Source of the DNA: Streptomyces cavernae
GTDB taxonomy: Bacteria > Actinomycetota > Actinomycetes > Streptomycetales > Streptomycetaceae
Length of the DNA stretch: 64,000 nt
Reading direction: 5' to 3'
Assembly (NCBI RefSeq): GCF_004023625.1
Contig: NZ_RPDJ01000034.1
Span: 1-64,000 of the forward strand
The notes under the pieces are model-generated. The model saw nothing but the letters and a program-made list of their open reading frames with translations. It did no database searches and was not told the origin of the DNA. Below are positions 8,181 through 17,846 of this stretch, piece after piece. Position numbers and translations under genes: made by a program. Each line of letters begins with the position of its first letter. Position 1 is the first letter of the stretch.

Positions 8181-9439
8181 GCACCACGACCGTCGCCAAG
8201 CCCACGGCGCCGAAGCCCGCCCCGGGCCGCCGCCGCGTCTCCCTCCCCGTCGTCCTGCTGATCATCGCGGGCGTACTGGTCCTCACCTCCGTCGTCCGGC
8301 TGATCACCGACGCGGACGGCATCACCTCCACCGGACAGATGTCCACCGCGCTCCGGCTCGCCGTGCCGATCGGCCTCGCCGGGCTCGGCGGTCTGTGGGC
8401 CGAGCGCGCGGGCGTCGTGAACATCGGCCTCGAGGGCATGATGATCCTCGGCACCTGGTTCGGCGCCTGGGCCGGCTACCAGTGGGGCCCGTGGACCGGT
8501 GTCGCCTTCGGCATCATCGGCGGAGCGCTCGGCGGACTGGTGCACGCGATCGTCACCGTCACCTTCAACGTCAACCACATCGTCTCCGGTGTGGCGATCA
8601 ACATCCTGGCGCTCGGCGCCACCCGCTACCTCTCGACGTTCACCTTCGAGAACGCCGAGGGCGGCACCTCCAAGCAGTCCCCGCCGATCGACTCCCTCGG
8701 CACGTTCGACGTGCCCGGACTGTCCGGCTGGCTGGAGACCCTCAACCAGAAGCACTGGTTCCTCGTCTCCGACATCGCGGGCCTGGTCGGCGGTCTGATC
8801 ACCGACCTGTCGCCGCTCACGGTGGTCGCCGTCGCCCTGGTCCCGGCCAGCTGGTGGGTGCTGTGGCGCACCTCCTTCGGACTGCGCCTGCGCTCCTGCG
8901 GCGAGAACCCGGTCGCCGCCGAGTCCCTCGGCGTCAACGTCTACAAGTACAAGTACATCGCCGTGGTCGTCTCCGGCGGACTCGCGGGCCTCGGCGGCGC
9001 GTTCCTGTCGATCGTGGCCTCCAACATCTACCTGGAGGGCCAGACCGGTGGCCGCGGCTACATCGGTCTCGCCGCGATGATCTTCGGCAACTGGATGCCC
9101 GGCGGACTCGCCCTGGGCGCCGGCCTCTTCGGCTACACCGACAGCCTCAAGCTGCGCGGCGGCGGCACCAACGTCCACGCGCTTCTGCTGCTCATCGCGA
9201 TCCTGCTGGTGGTCGGCGCGCTGTACCTGCTGTGGAAGAAGCGGATCGTGCCGGCCATCATCACCGGCGCCGTCTCCGCGCTGATGTTCGTGTGGTTCTT
9301 CGCCACCGACGAGGTCCCCAACCAGGTCGTCACCGCCACCCCGTACGTCGTCACGCTGCTGGTGCTGTCGCTGTCGGCGCAGCGCCTGCGGATGCCGAAG
9401 GCGGACGGCATGCCGTACCGGAAGGGACAGGGCAAGTGA
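8177..9439 (+). CDS. Nucleoside ABC importer, permease 2
   Basis: A 420-residue BPD_transp_2 permease pairing with the product of 7053. Residues 1-25 are basic and proline-rich, then a run of membrane segments follows. Family markers include GLWAERAGVVNIGLEGMM, FNVNHIVSGVAINILALG and RLRSCGENPVAAESLGVNVYKYK. The start ATG at 8177 overlaps the previous stop, with AAGGAGGTGG just upstream. The stop (9437-9439) overlaps the GTG of cytidine deaminase, so uptake and first catabolic step are one transcript. Confidence 0.93.
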   Translation: MSTTTVAKPTAPKPAPGRRRVSLPVVLLIIAGVLVLTSVVRLITDADGITSTGQMSTALRLAVPIGLAGLGGLWAERAGVVNIGLEGMMILGTWFGAWAGYQWGPWTGVAFGIIGGALGGLVHAIVTVTFNVNHIVSGVAINILALGATRYLSTFTFENAEGGTSKQSPPIDSLGTFDVPGLSGWLETLNQKHWFLVSDIAGLVGGLITDLSPLTVVAVALVPASWWVLWRTSFGLRLRSCGENPVAAESLGVNVYKYKYIAVVVSGGLAGLGGAFLSIVASNIYLEGQTGGRGYIGLAAMIFGNWMPGGLALGAGLFGYTDSLKLRGGGTNVHALLLLIAILLVVGALYLLWKKRIVPAIITGAVSALMFVWFFATDEVPNQVVTATPYVVTLLVLSLSAQRLRMPKADGMPYRKGQGK

Positions 9440-9861
9440 CCTCCGGCTCCGAGTCCACGTCCGGGGCGGGCGCCCCGCACGTGGACTGGGACGCCCTCCG
9501 CGAGACGGCGCGGGACGCCATGTCCCACGCGTACGTCCCGTACTCGGGCTACCCGGTCGGCGCCGCGGCCCTCGTCGACGACGGCCGGGTGGTCTCCGGC
9601 TGCAACGTCGAGAACGCCTCGTACGGGCTCGGGCTGTGCGCCGAGTGCGGCCTGGTCTCCGCGCTGCAGCTCGGGGGCGGCGGTCGGCTCACCCACTTCA
9701 CCTGTGTGGACGGGCGCGGCGAGATCCTCGTCCCGTGCGGGCGCTGCCGTCAGCTGCTGCACGAGTTCGGGGGCCCCGACCTGCTGCTGGAGACCCCCGA
9801 GGGGATCCTGCGGCTGTCGGCGATGCTGCCGCAGGCGTTCGGCGCCGACCACCTCAAGTAG
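9436..9861 (+). CDS. cdd: Cytidine deaminase
   Basis: A 141-residue homotetramer-type cytidine deaminase converting (deoxy)cytidine to (deoxy)uridine in the cytoplasm. Zinc and catalytic motifs are plain: CAECGLVSAL (Cys-Ala-Glu) and PCGRCRQLL (Pro-Cys-x-x-Cys), preceded by YVPYSGYPVGAA and the substrate-site NVENASYG. The three-Cys zinc set is that of the small deaminases. GTG 9436 overlaps the permease stop as GTGA, so it is the last gene before a strong terminator. It supplies uridine or deoxyuridine for phosphorolysis by the next enzyme. Confidence 0.95.
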   Translation: MTSGSESTSGAGAPHVDWDALRETARDAMSHAYVPYSGYPVGAAALVDDGRVVSGCNVENASYGLGLCAECGLVSALQLGGGGRLTHFTCVDGRGEILVPCGRCRQLLHEFGGPDLLLETPEGILRLSAMLPQAFGADHLK

Positions 9862-9886
9862 TCGTCCACCTCACGTGACACGACTC

Positions 9887-9941
9887 GTGTGCGGCCCTCC
9901 CGGCCGGGGGGCAGGAGGGCCGCACACCTTTCTCTTTTTCT
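9887..9941 (+). terminator. Strong intrinsic terminator between cdd and deoA
   Basis: Perfect 14-base arms (9887-9900 and 9914-9927) with a GC-rich loop are followed by CTTTCTCTTTTTCT, an unusually good U-tract for Streptomyces. It separates two functionally linked genes only 113 bases apart. Confidence 0.85.
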
Positions 9942-9974
9942 AGTTCTCCAGTTCTCCAGGGCTTAGGGATTTCC

Positions 9975-11252
<1,278 letters not shown>

Positions 11253-11433
11253 CCACGCGGTGACGGGCCGGGCGGGCTGGAACGGGGGTTCGGTGCCTGG
11301 GGACGGGGCACGTGTGGCGCGAACTGGGCGCGGTGCACCTGGGGTGCGGCCTGGCCACGAGGCTGGTGTGGTGCGGCCTGGGCGCGGGGCCGGCATGGTC
11401 CGGCCTGGGCACGGGGCGGGTGTGGTGCGGTGG
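11253..11433 (+). repeat. Degenerate GTGCGGCCTGGGC repeats before the kinase gene
   Basis: This gap holds four to five imperfect copies of a roughly 30-base unit built on GTGCGGCCTGG and GGGCGGGTGTGG. The kinase frame stays open through it, giving R/G/A/V-rich translation, so it could be read as an N-terminal extension. I regard it as non-coding because a normal membrane-domain start lies at its end. Confidence 0.5.
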
Positions 11434-12579
11434 ATGAGGTCCTGGCATCCGCTGGCCGTCGATGTCGGGATCACCCTGCTGGTGCAGCTCGCGGTGACCA
11501 TGCCGTTCGTCGTACCGCGCGATCCGCGGCTGCCCGAGGCGACCTGGATTTCCTACGCGGTGACCAGCCTGGGCGTGCTGCCGCTGGTGTGGCGCAGACG
11601 GGCGCCGGTCACGGTGCTGTTCGTGATCACCGGACTGCAGGTGCTCTACCGGGCCGCGCTGGACGGCCCGGGCCAGCCGCTGCCGTACGCGGGTCTGGTG
11701 GGTGTGTACACCGTCGCCATGCTGTCCACGCTGCGGCAGCGCATCGCGGTGATCGCGGTGGGCGTGCCGGCGATCGTGGTCACGGTGGCGTTCAACACCG
11801 GGCAGGCCAGGGAGCTGCTGTTCTCTCTGTTCACGTTCTTCGGGGCGTATGCGCTGGGCACCCTCACCCGCACCCGGCAGGCGTTCGCCGCGGAGGCCGA
11901 GCGCAGGGCGGCCGAGCAGGCCGTGGTCCGTGAACGGGCCCGCATCGCCCGGGAGATGCACGACGTGCTGTCGCACTCGGTCGCCCTGATGGTGGTCCAG
12001 GCCGAGGCCGGACCGGTGGCCGTACGGGCGGCGCCGGAGCGGGCCGAGGCGGCGTTCGACGCCATCGCGGGGACCGGGCGGGAGGCCATGGTGCAACTGC
12101 GGCGGATGCTGGGGGTGTTACGCGAGGACGCAGCCGACCCGCGCGAGCCGCAGCCCTCGGTGACCGCGCTGCCCGCACTGCTGGAGCGCGTCGAGGGCAG
12201 CGGGCTGACGGTCTCGTACGACACCAGCGGCCCGATACGGTCGCTGCCCCTGGACATCGAGGCCACCGTCTACCGGGTGGTCCAGGAGGCGCTGACGAAC
12301 GTGGTGAAGCACGCCGCCGCCGACCGGGTCTCGGTACGGCTCGACTACGGCAGCGACACGGTCGACATCACCGTGACCGACGACGGCCGGGGGCCGGGCA
12401 CCTCGGCTTCCCGGGACGGCCACGGCCACGGCCGTGGTAACGGTCACGGCCGTGGTAACGGTCACGGCCTGGTCGGCATCCGGGAGCGCGCGGCCGCGCA
12501 CGGCGGCACGGCCCGCATCGGGCCCGGCCCCGGCGGCAAGGGTTTCGAGGTCTTCGTGAGTCTGGGAGTGGGACGTTGA
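11434..12579 (+). CDS. NarL-type sensor histidine kinase
   Basis: A membrane histidine kinase of the HisKA_3 class, about 381 residues from ATG 11434 (GTG 11422 or 11425 are possible). Several hydrophobic segments fill residues 8-150. A coiled stretch then leads to the phosphoacceptor region RARIAREMHDVLSHSVALM, where the His of MHDVLSHS is the phosphorylation site. The ATPase domain has N-box EALTNVVKHA and DDGRGPG. Its ATP lid contains an odd insertion of GHGRGN units before GLVGIRERAAAHGG. The stop overlaps the TTG start of the cognate regulator. Signal sensed is unknown. Confidence 0.88.
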   Translation: MRSWHPLAVDVGITLLVQLAVTMPFVVPRDPRLPEATWISYAVTSLGVLPLVWRRRAPVTVLFVITGLQVLYRAALDGPGQPLPYAGLVGVYTVAMLSTLRQRIAVIAVGVPAIVVTVAFNTGQARELLFSLFTFFGAYALGTLTRTRQAFAAEAERRAAEQAVVRERARIAREMHDVLSHSVALMVVQAEAGPVAVRAAPERAEAAFDAIAGTGREAMVQLRRMLGVLREDAADPREPQPSVTALPALLERVEGSGLTVSYDTSGPIRSLPLDIEATVYRVVQEALTNVVKHAAADRVSVRLDYGSDTVDITVTDDGRGPGTSASRDGHGHGRGNGHGRGNGHGLVGIRERAAAHGGTARIGPGPGGKGFEVFVSLGVGR

Positions 12580-13247
12580 CGATCCGTGTGGTGGTGGCCG
12601 ACGACCAGGAGCTGGTGCGCAGCGGCTTCGTGATGATCCTGGACGCGCAGCCGGACATCGAGGTGGTCGCCGAGGCCGGGGACGGCGCGGCGGCGGTGGA
12701 GGCGGTGCGCCGCCACGACCCCGACGTGGCTCTGCTGGACATCCGGATGCCCCTGATGGACGGCATCGAGGCGACCCGGGTCATCTGCGCCGGTACGGAG
12801 TCGGACTGCCGGGCGCTGGTGCTGACCACCTTCGACTCCGACGACTACGTCCACGAGGCGCTGTACGCGGGGGCGAGCGGGTTCCTGCTCAAGGACGTGC
12901 GCCGGGACGACCTGGTCCACGCGGTACGGGTGGTCGCCGCGGGCGACTCGCTGCTGGCTCCCTCGGTGGCCCGCCGGCTGGTCGCGGACTTCGTACGGCG
13001 CCCCCGCGAGCGGTCCGTGGGACCGGAGCCCTCCGAGCGGCTGGACGCGCTCACCGCGCGGGAGCGGGAGACGCTGCACCTGCTCGGCCGAGGGCTGTCC
13101 AACGCCGAAATCGCCGTGGAACTGGTCGTCAGCGAACACACCGTCAAGACCCACGTCAGCAATGTGCTGGCGAAATTGGGGCTGCGGGACCGCATCCAGG
13201 CGGTCATCTGCGCGTACGAAACCGGGCTGGTAAGCGCCGGGCAGTGA
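12576..13247 (+). CDS. NarL/FixJ-family response regulator
   Basis: A 223-residue DNA-binding response regulator. The receiver domain shows the acidic pair DDQ, the phosphoacceptor Asp in VALLDIRMP (near residue 54), the conserved Thr in VLTTFDSDDY and Lys in GFLLKDVRRDDL. The C-terminal LuxR helix-turn-helix is LTARERETLHLLGRGLSNAEIA followed by SEHTVKTHVSNVLAKL. It starts at TTG 12576 overlapping the kinase stop (TTGA), so the two are coupled. A perfect GC hairpin (13262-13279) ends the unit. Targets are not evident. Confidence 0.92.
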   Translation: MTIRVVVADDQELVRSGFVMILDAQPDIEVVAEAGDGAAAVEAVRRHDPDVALLDIRMPLMDGIEATRVICAGTESDCRALVLTTFDSDDYVHEALYAGASGFLLKDVRRDDLVHAVRVVAAGDSLLAPSVARRLVADFVRRPRERSVGPEPSERLDALTARERETLHLLGRGLSNAEIAVELVVSEHTVKTHVSNVLAKLGLRDRIQAVICAYETGLVSAGQ

Positions 13248-13261
13248 CGTCTCAGGGCGTA

Positions 13262-13279
13262 CTCCCCCGCGCGGGGGAG
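13262..13279. terminator. GC hairpin after the two-component pair
   Basis: CTCCCCCGC and GCGGGGGAG are perfectly complementary and lie 15 bases after the response-regulator stop. There is no U-tract. Confidence 0.55.
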
Positions 13280-13382
13280 GAGCGGACGGGCAGAGATCGC
13301 TCGCTCCGGCGATCCGTCATATGCCCCTGATCAACAGGATGGGAGTCGTCAACAGGACCGACTCACCTTCTGGAGCGCAGAG

Positions 13383-14567
13383 TTGAAGGCATACATCCGT
13401 ACCGCCCTGTCCGCCGCCGTCGTCCTCACCGTGGCGGCCGGAGCGGCAGCCGCCCCCGCCGTGGCCGCCCCGGCCGCGGCGCGCACCGCACCGGCCGTGA
13501 CGGCTCCCGCGTCCACCCTGGACGAGGCCGCCCTGCGGCAGACCATCGCCGGCCTGCCCGCCGACGACGCCACCGCCGCGGTCATCCGCGTGGGCGGCAC
13601 GGACGGCACCTGGCACGGGGTCGCGGGCGTCCGCGACATCACCTCCGGCCGCGCGGCCCTCGCGGACGGCCGGTTCCGCGCGGGCAGCATCACGAAGGTC
13701 TTCACGGCGGCCGTCGTACTCCAGCTCGTCGCCGAGCGGAGACTGGACCTGAACTCCCCCGTGCAGGACCACCTCCCGGACCTGTTCCCGTCCCACTACC
13801 CGCCGATCACCGTCGCCCGACTCCTCAATCACACCAGCGGACTTCAGCCCGCCGACGGCCCCGGCGACAGCTTCGCGGCCCAGTACGCCGCCCGCTTCGA
13901 CAGCACCACTCCGCTGGAGCTGGTCGCGTCGTCCACGGCGAAGAGGCTCGAGTTCGACCCGGGCACCGCACAGCACTACCTCAACATCAACTACACGGTG
14001 CTCGGTCTGCTGATCGAGAAGGTGACCGGCTGCTCCTACGAGGACCAGGTCCAGCGCCGCATCCTGGACCCGCTCCGGCTGCGCCACACCTCCTACCCCG
14101 GTGCGGACCCGCGGATCGCCGGTCCGCACAACCGCGGCTACCAGCGCACCGATTCGGGCCTGGTCGACGTCACGGAGTGGAACGTCTCCGCGGGCTGGGC
14201 GGCCGGCGACATCATCTCCACCGCCGCCGACCTGGAACGCTTCACCACGGCGCTGTTCAGCGGCCGGATCGTCCCCCGTGCCCAGTTGCGGCACATGCTC
14301 GAAGTCCCGCAGCGCATCACCATGTACGGCAGCACCGACCCCGCTTCGTACACCATGGGCCTGACCCGCTCGGTCCTCCCCGACGGCACCGTGGGCTACG
14401 GCAAGTCCGGCGAACGCTACGGCTACGCGAGCGGAATCGGAGCGACGCTCGACGCCGAGGGGCGCATCGACCGCACCCTGGTCTACTCGGTCAATTCGAC
14501 GAACGCCAAGTCGAAGAACGGCAACCCGCGCAACCTCCCGATCGTCCTCGCGGCACTGAAGAAGTGA
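13383..14567 (+). CDS. Secreted serine hydrolase, class C beta-lactamase / D-Ala-D-Ala carboxypeptidase family
   Basis: A 394-residue exported serine hydrolase of Pfam Beta-lactamase type (DD-carboxypeptidase R61/esterase-like). The signal peptide is MKAYIRTALSAAVVLTVAAG with an AAPAVAAPA processing zone. The nucleophile motif SxxK is SITK in FRAGSITKVFTAA near residue 103. The second motif YxN is YLN within QHYLNINYTVLG, and the third box is KSG in GYGKSGERYGY. The start is TTG 13383, chosen for GGAG at 13372-13375. It may trim peptidoglycan or hydrolyse esters; motifs do not tell which. Confidence 0.88.
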   Translation: MKAYIRTALSAAVVLTVAAGAAAAPAVAAPAAARTAPAVTAPASTLDEAALRQTIAGLPADDATAAVIRVGGTDGTWHGVAGVRDITSGRAALADGRFRAGSITKVFTAAVVLQLVAERRLDLNSPVQDHLPDLFPSHYPPITVARLLNHTSGLQPADGPGDSFAAQYAARFDSTTPLELVASSTAKRLEFDPGTAQHYLNINYTVLGLLIEKVTGCSYEDQVQRRILDPLRLRHTSYPGADPRIAGPHNRGYQRTDSGLVDVTEWNVSAGWAAGDIISTAADLERFTTALFSGRIVPRAQLRHMLEVPQRITMYGSTDPASYTMGLTRSVLPDGTVGYGKSGERYGYASGIGATLDAEGRIDRTLVYSVNSTNAKSKNGNPRNLPIVLAALKK

Positions 14568-14579
14568 GTCCTGCCGCGC

Positions 14580-15518
14580 TCACCCCAGCAGGGCCGCCAC
14601 CACCACCAGCACCGGCACGGACAGCATGGTCGACAGCAGGATCGCCTCCCGGGCGAGGACCACTCCGGCGCGGTACTGGGAGGCGTAGGTGAACAGGTTC
14701 TGCGCGGCGGGCAACGCCGAGGTCACGACGACGTCCAACAGGGGCGCGCCGCGCAGCCCGAACACACCACTCGCGAGCGCCCAGGCGACGAGGGGCTGAC
14801 CGACGGCCTTGAGTGCGACGGACAGCAGCACCGGGTGACGGTCGGAGCCGCGCCCGGGGAGGGTGCTGCCGCACAGGGAGATACCGAAGGCCAGCAGCAC
14901 GGCGGGGACGGACATGTTCCCGATGAGGGTGAGCGGGTCCATGATCGGCCCGGGTACGTGGAGCCCGGTGGCGGAGACGAGCACACCGGAGAGCGAGCCC
15001 ACGGCGATGGGATTGCGCAGGGGCGCGCCGAGCCGCTGCCAGAGCGGTGTCTTCCGGCCCTCGCTCGCGTTCTGCCTGGCCTCGGCGAGATCGAGGACGG
15101 TCAGCGCGATCGGTGTGATGGCGATGACCTGGAACAGCAGCACGGGCGCGACGAGCGAGGCGTCACCGAGCACGTACACGGCGATGGGGATGCCGAGATT
15201 GCCCGCGTTGACGTAGCTGGAGCAGAGCGCGCCGATGGTGACGCGCCCGAGACCCCAGCGGCGGACGACACCCACGGCGACGAAGACCCCCGCCACGGCG
15301 GCCGTGCTGAGCGCGGTGACGAGCAGCCGACTGGAGAAGATCACGGACAGGTCGGCCCGCGCGAGGGTGACGAACAGCAGGGCGGGGGAGGCCACATGGA
15401 AGGCGAGCTTGGTGAGCACCTCCCGCCCGTTCTCGCCGAGATACCCGCGTCGCCCGATCACATATCCGACCCCGATGACCACGGCGATGACCGCGAACCC
15501 GGTCAGAACGCCTTGCAC
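14580..15518 (-). CDS. AEC-family transporter (auxin efflux carrier type)
   Basis: A 312-residue integral membrane protein with about ten hydrophobic segments in two five-helix halves, as in the auxin efflux carrier (Mem_trans) family. Typical features are the N-terminal GYVIGRRGYLG, a half-way SSYVNAGNLGIPIAVYVLG containing the conserved Asn-Gly-Leu-P crossover, and the C-terminal TSALPAAQNLFTYASQYR. Substrate is unknown; bacterial members carry malate or other organic acids. It is convergent with the serine hydrolase, which ends 12 bases away. Confidence 0.88.
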   Translation of the reverse strand: MQGVLTGFAVIAVVIGVGYVIGRRGYLGENGREVLTKLAFHVASPALLFVTLARADLSVIFSSRLLVTALSTAAVAGVFVAVGVVRRWGLGRVTIGALCSSYVNAGNLGIPIAVYVLGDASLVAPVLLFQVIAITPIALTVLDLAEARQNASEGRKTPLWQRLGAPLRNPIAVGSLSGVLVSATGLHVPGPIMDPLTLIGNMSVPAVLLAFGISLCGSTLPGRGSDRHPVLLSVALKAVGQPLVAWALASGVFGLRGAPLLDVVVTSALPAAQNLFTYASQYRAGVVLAREAILLSTMLSVPVLVVVAALLG

Positions 15519-15736
15519 TCGGCCTCCTCATGGAGGAGCTGTTCAGATATGTGATCGTCGGTATCTTCATGCGCCATACATCCAACTTTCCGGGGATGGA
15601 GGGCGCGGGGTCAATGTGATCCCGGATGATGGGCATGGTGGCCAGGGGAGGCACTTTCGGGTGAATGGGATCAGTGGACCCGTTTCGGTCCCGTTCGGCA
15701 TGCTGGGATCGGTGACGCACCGATGGGAGAACCGCC

Positions 15737-16321
15737 GTGAGGGCACTCACCGTAAGCCAGGAGCCCGACCAGAGCTGGGACGACCTCGTCCGGTTCTGGG
15801 AGGGGATGGAATGGCCTGAGGGCAGCAAGGTGGAGATCATCGAGGGGATCATCACCGTGTCACCTGCTCCCGCGTCCGGCCACAACGTGATCGCCTCGAG
15901 GATCCACCGCCGTCTGCTCTCCGTGATTCCCGAGGAGTGGGAGGTCTGCCAGACCCTGGCTGTCGCAGTGCCGTCGCGGCTGGGCATGTTCATCCCCGAC
16001 CTCGTGGTGGTGCGGGAGCTGGACGGTGAGGGGGAGGCCACTCACATCCCGGCCGGCATGGCCGAGCTGGCCGTCGAGATCACTTCGAAGTCCAACGCCC
16101 GTCACGATCGAGTCAGCAAGCCAACTGGCTATGCGGCTGCTGGAGTCCCCTTGTACCTCCTCGTTGACCGGTGGGCCGAGCGCGGTCCCACAGTGACGCT
16201 CTACGGCCAGCCGAAGGGCGGTGTCTACAGAGTCCTGAGCACTGTCAAATTCGGCGAACCCATCAAACTGCCCGCCCCCTTCGACCTCGTGATCGACACC
16301 AGCGAGTTCCCCGCCAAGTAA
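15737..16321 (+). CDS. Uma2-family (DUF820) putative endonuclease
   Basis: A 194-residue Uma2 protein with the restriction-endonuclease-like fold. Supporting stretches are KVEIIEGIITVSPAPASGHNVIASRI, then IPDLVVVRE, AELAVEITSKSNARHDRVSKPTGYAAAGVPLYLLVD. The Asp of PDLVVV, Glu of AVEI and Lys of TSKS would form the PD-(D/E)XK-like site. Members are often multi-copy in Streptomyces and their role is unknown. GTG 15737 follows GGGAGAAC. It stands alone between non-coding stretches of 218 and 19 bases. Confidence 0.85.
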   Translation: MRALTVSQEPDQSWDDLVRFWEGMEWPEGSKVEIIEGIITVSPAPASGHNVIASRIHRRLLSVIPEEWEVCQTLAVAVPSRLGMFIPDLVVVRELDGEGEATHIPAGMAELAVEITSKSNARHDRVSKPTGYAAAGVPLYLLVDRWAERGPTVTLYGQPKGGVYRVLSTVKFGEPIKLPAPFDLVIDTSEFPAK

Positions 16322-16340
16322 GGGCCGCACAGCCGCCCCG

Positions 16341-16727
16341 ATGAGTTGTGCCCGTCCGCTCGGTCTACCGTACGTGGACGCGACAACACCCCCCGTACTC
16401 GTGCTCGCCCGCCCCGTCACCCGCGACGAGGTGCCGGGACTCTGCGACGACCTGCGGACGCTGATGAAGGCCGGCGGGGCCGGAGCCGTGGTGTGTGACG
16501 TTGCCGGGCTCGGGCCGCCGGGGCTCGCCGTCGTCGACCTGCTCGCCCGGCTCGAACTCACCGCGCGCCGGGCCGGAGGCCGCATACGGCTGCGGGGCGC
16601 CACCCCGGCCCTGCATACGCTGCTCGAACTAGTCGGTCTCCGCTTCGAGTTGGAGGGGCAGGCCGAAGAGCGGGAACCAGCGCGCCGTGTCGAGGAAGCA
16701 GTGGAACCCGGTGATGCGGCCCTTTGA
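16341..16727 (+). CDS. STAS-domain protein (anti-anti-sigma-like)
   Basis: A 128-residue protein whose residues 15-105 have the STAS pattern (VLVLARPVTRDEVPGLCDDL, then AVVCDVAGLGPPGLAVVDLLARLELTARRAGGRIRLRGA). STAS proteins typically bind anti-sigma factors. Where the classical phosphorylatable Ser lies (D-S-S/T-G) this protein has G-P-P-G, so phospho-switching looks lost. The last 99 bases overlap the 3' end of the sigma gene on the other strand, and the C-terminal charged tail comes from that overlap. Start is uncertain: ATG 16341 or GTG 16375. Confidence 0.65.
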   Translation: MSCARPLGLPYVDATTPPVLVLARPVTRDEVPGLCDDLRTLMKAGGAGAVVCDVAGLGPPGLAVVDLLARLELTARRAGGRIRLRGATPALHTLLELVGLRFELEGQAEEREPARRVEEAVEPGDAAL

Positions 16728-17627
16728 GATCTCCAGCACCTGCACCGCCCACGCCGTGTAGCCCCCGCTGTCCGGGTCCGGCTTGTACTGGGCGAAGCCC
16801 GGCATGCCGTTGACGTTCACCGGCATCAGCCGGGAGCCCGCGCAGGCCGCACCCAGCGTCGTCATGAAGCCCGTGATGTCGTCCGTGCCGCGCAGCCACA
16901 GGTCGAACGGCGGCATCGTCATCACGGCGTCCTCATGCAGCAGAGTCGTCAGCGCCGCCATGTCGTACCCCTCGAAGGCCGCCACATAGCGCTCCAGCAG
17001 CTTCTGCTGCTCCTCGTCCAGCGGATCCGAGACAGCGGCCTCGGCACCCTCGCCCTGCCGCTCCGCGAGCGTCGCCCGGGCCCGCTGCAGCGCGCTGTTC
17101 ACCGACGCCACCGAGGTGTCCAGCAGCTCGGCGACCTCGCTCGCCTTCCACGCCAGCACCTCCCGCAGGATCAGCACCGCCCGCTGCTTGGAGGGGAGCT
17201 GCTGCAGCGCGGCGACGAACGCCAGCCGCACCGACTCCCGCGCGACGGCCGCCTCCGCCGGATCGTCGACCGTCGGCAGCACGCGCGCGTCCGGCATCGG
17301 CTCCAGCCACACGTTGTCCGGACGGGGGGCGAGCGCGGCCTGAGCGAGCGGGGTCGACTCGGTCAGGTCCATCGGACGCGCCCTCCTGTTGCCCGCGTTC
17401 AGCATGTCCAGACAGACGTTCGTGGCGATCCGGTACAGCCAGGACCGCAGGCTGGAGCGGCCCTCGAAGCGGTCGTACGAACGCCAGGCGCGCACCATCG
17501 TGTCCTGCACCGCGTCCTCCGCCTCGAAGGACGAGCCCAGCATGCGGTAGCAGTACCCCGTCAGCTCGACCCGGTGCTTCTCCAACCGGATGTCGAGGTC
17601 CGCCGTCGTGACCGTACCTTCGCTCAT
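16629..17627 (-). CDS. ECF-type sigma factor with SnoaL-like C-terminus (SigX5/SigG type)
   Basis: A 332-residue ECF sigma factor. Region 2 spans residues 15-85 (YCYRMLGSSFEAEDAVQDTMVRAW, then LRSWLYRIATNVCLDML). Region 4 spans roughly residues 140-195 (LQQLPSKQRAVLILREV, then ASEVAELLDTSVASVNSALQRARATL). An extra 120-residue C-terminal domain (YVAAFEGYDMAALTTLLHEDAVMTMPP onwards) has the SnoaL/NTF2-like fold seen in the SigJ, SigG and SigX5 groups. There it contacts the core sigma and replaces a separate anti-sigma. No anti-sigma gene is adjacent. The coding end overlaps the convergent STAS gene. Confidence 0.9.
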   Translation of the reverse strand: MSEGTVTTADLDIRLEKHRVELTGYCYRMLGSSFEAEDAVQDTMVRAWRSYDRFEGRSSLRSWLYRIATNVCLDMLNAGNRRARPMDLTESTPLAQAALAPRPDNVWLEPMPDARVLPTVDDPAEAAVARESVRLAFVAALQQLPSKQRAVLILREVLAWKASEVAELLDTSVASVNSALQRARATLAERQGEGAEAAVSDPLDEEQQKLLERYVAAFEGYDMAALTTLLHEDAVMTMPPFDLWLRGTDDITGFMTTLGAACAGSRLMPVNVNGMPGFAQYKPDPDSGGYTAWAVQVLEISKGRITGFHCFLDTARWFPLFGLPLQLEAETD

Positions 17628-17790
17628 GCCAACCCACCCCTGTGGCTGCTGCTGCGTTCGTGACGCTTCCTGACGTCCCTGACGCCCCTGACGTCCTTGT
17701 GATGCCGACCTCCGCCGGCACTTCGGAAGCTACCGCAGCCCACTGACAATGGCCTCCGGAGCGGACGAACGCGCAGGCAGAACGCGAAAC

Positions 17791-17819
17791 GGGGGCGCGG
17801 CCTCCGCGGCCGCGCCCCC
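17791..17819. terminator. GC hairpin downstream of the MFS gene
   Basis: Perfect 12-base arms GGGGGCGCGGCC and GGCCGCGCCCCC with a 5-base loop lie just past the MFS stop, separating it from the sigma-factor promoter region. Apart from this hairpin, 17628-17846 holds nothing I can identify. Confidence 0.7.
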
Positions 17820-17846
17820 ATGGGCCAACTCCGGGTCACCTGGCCG

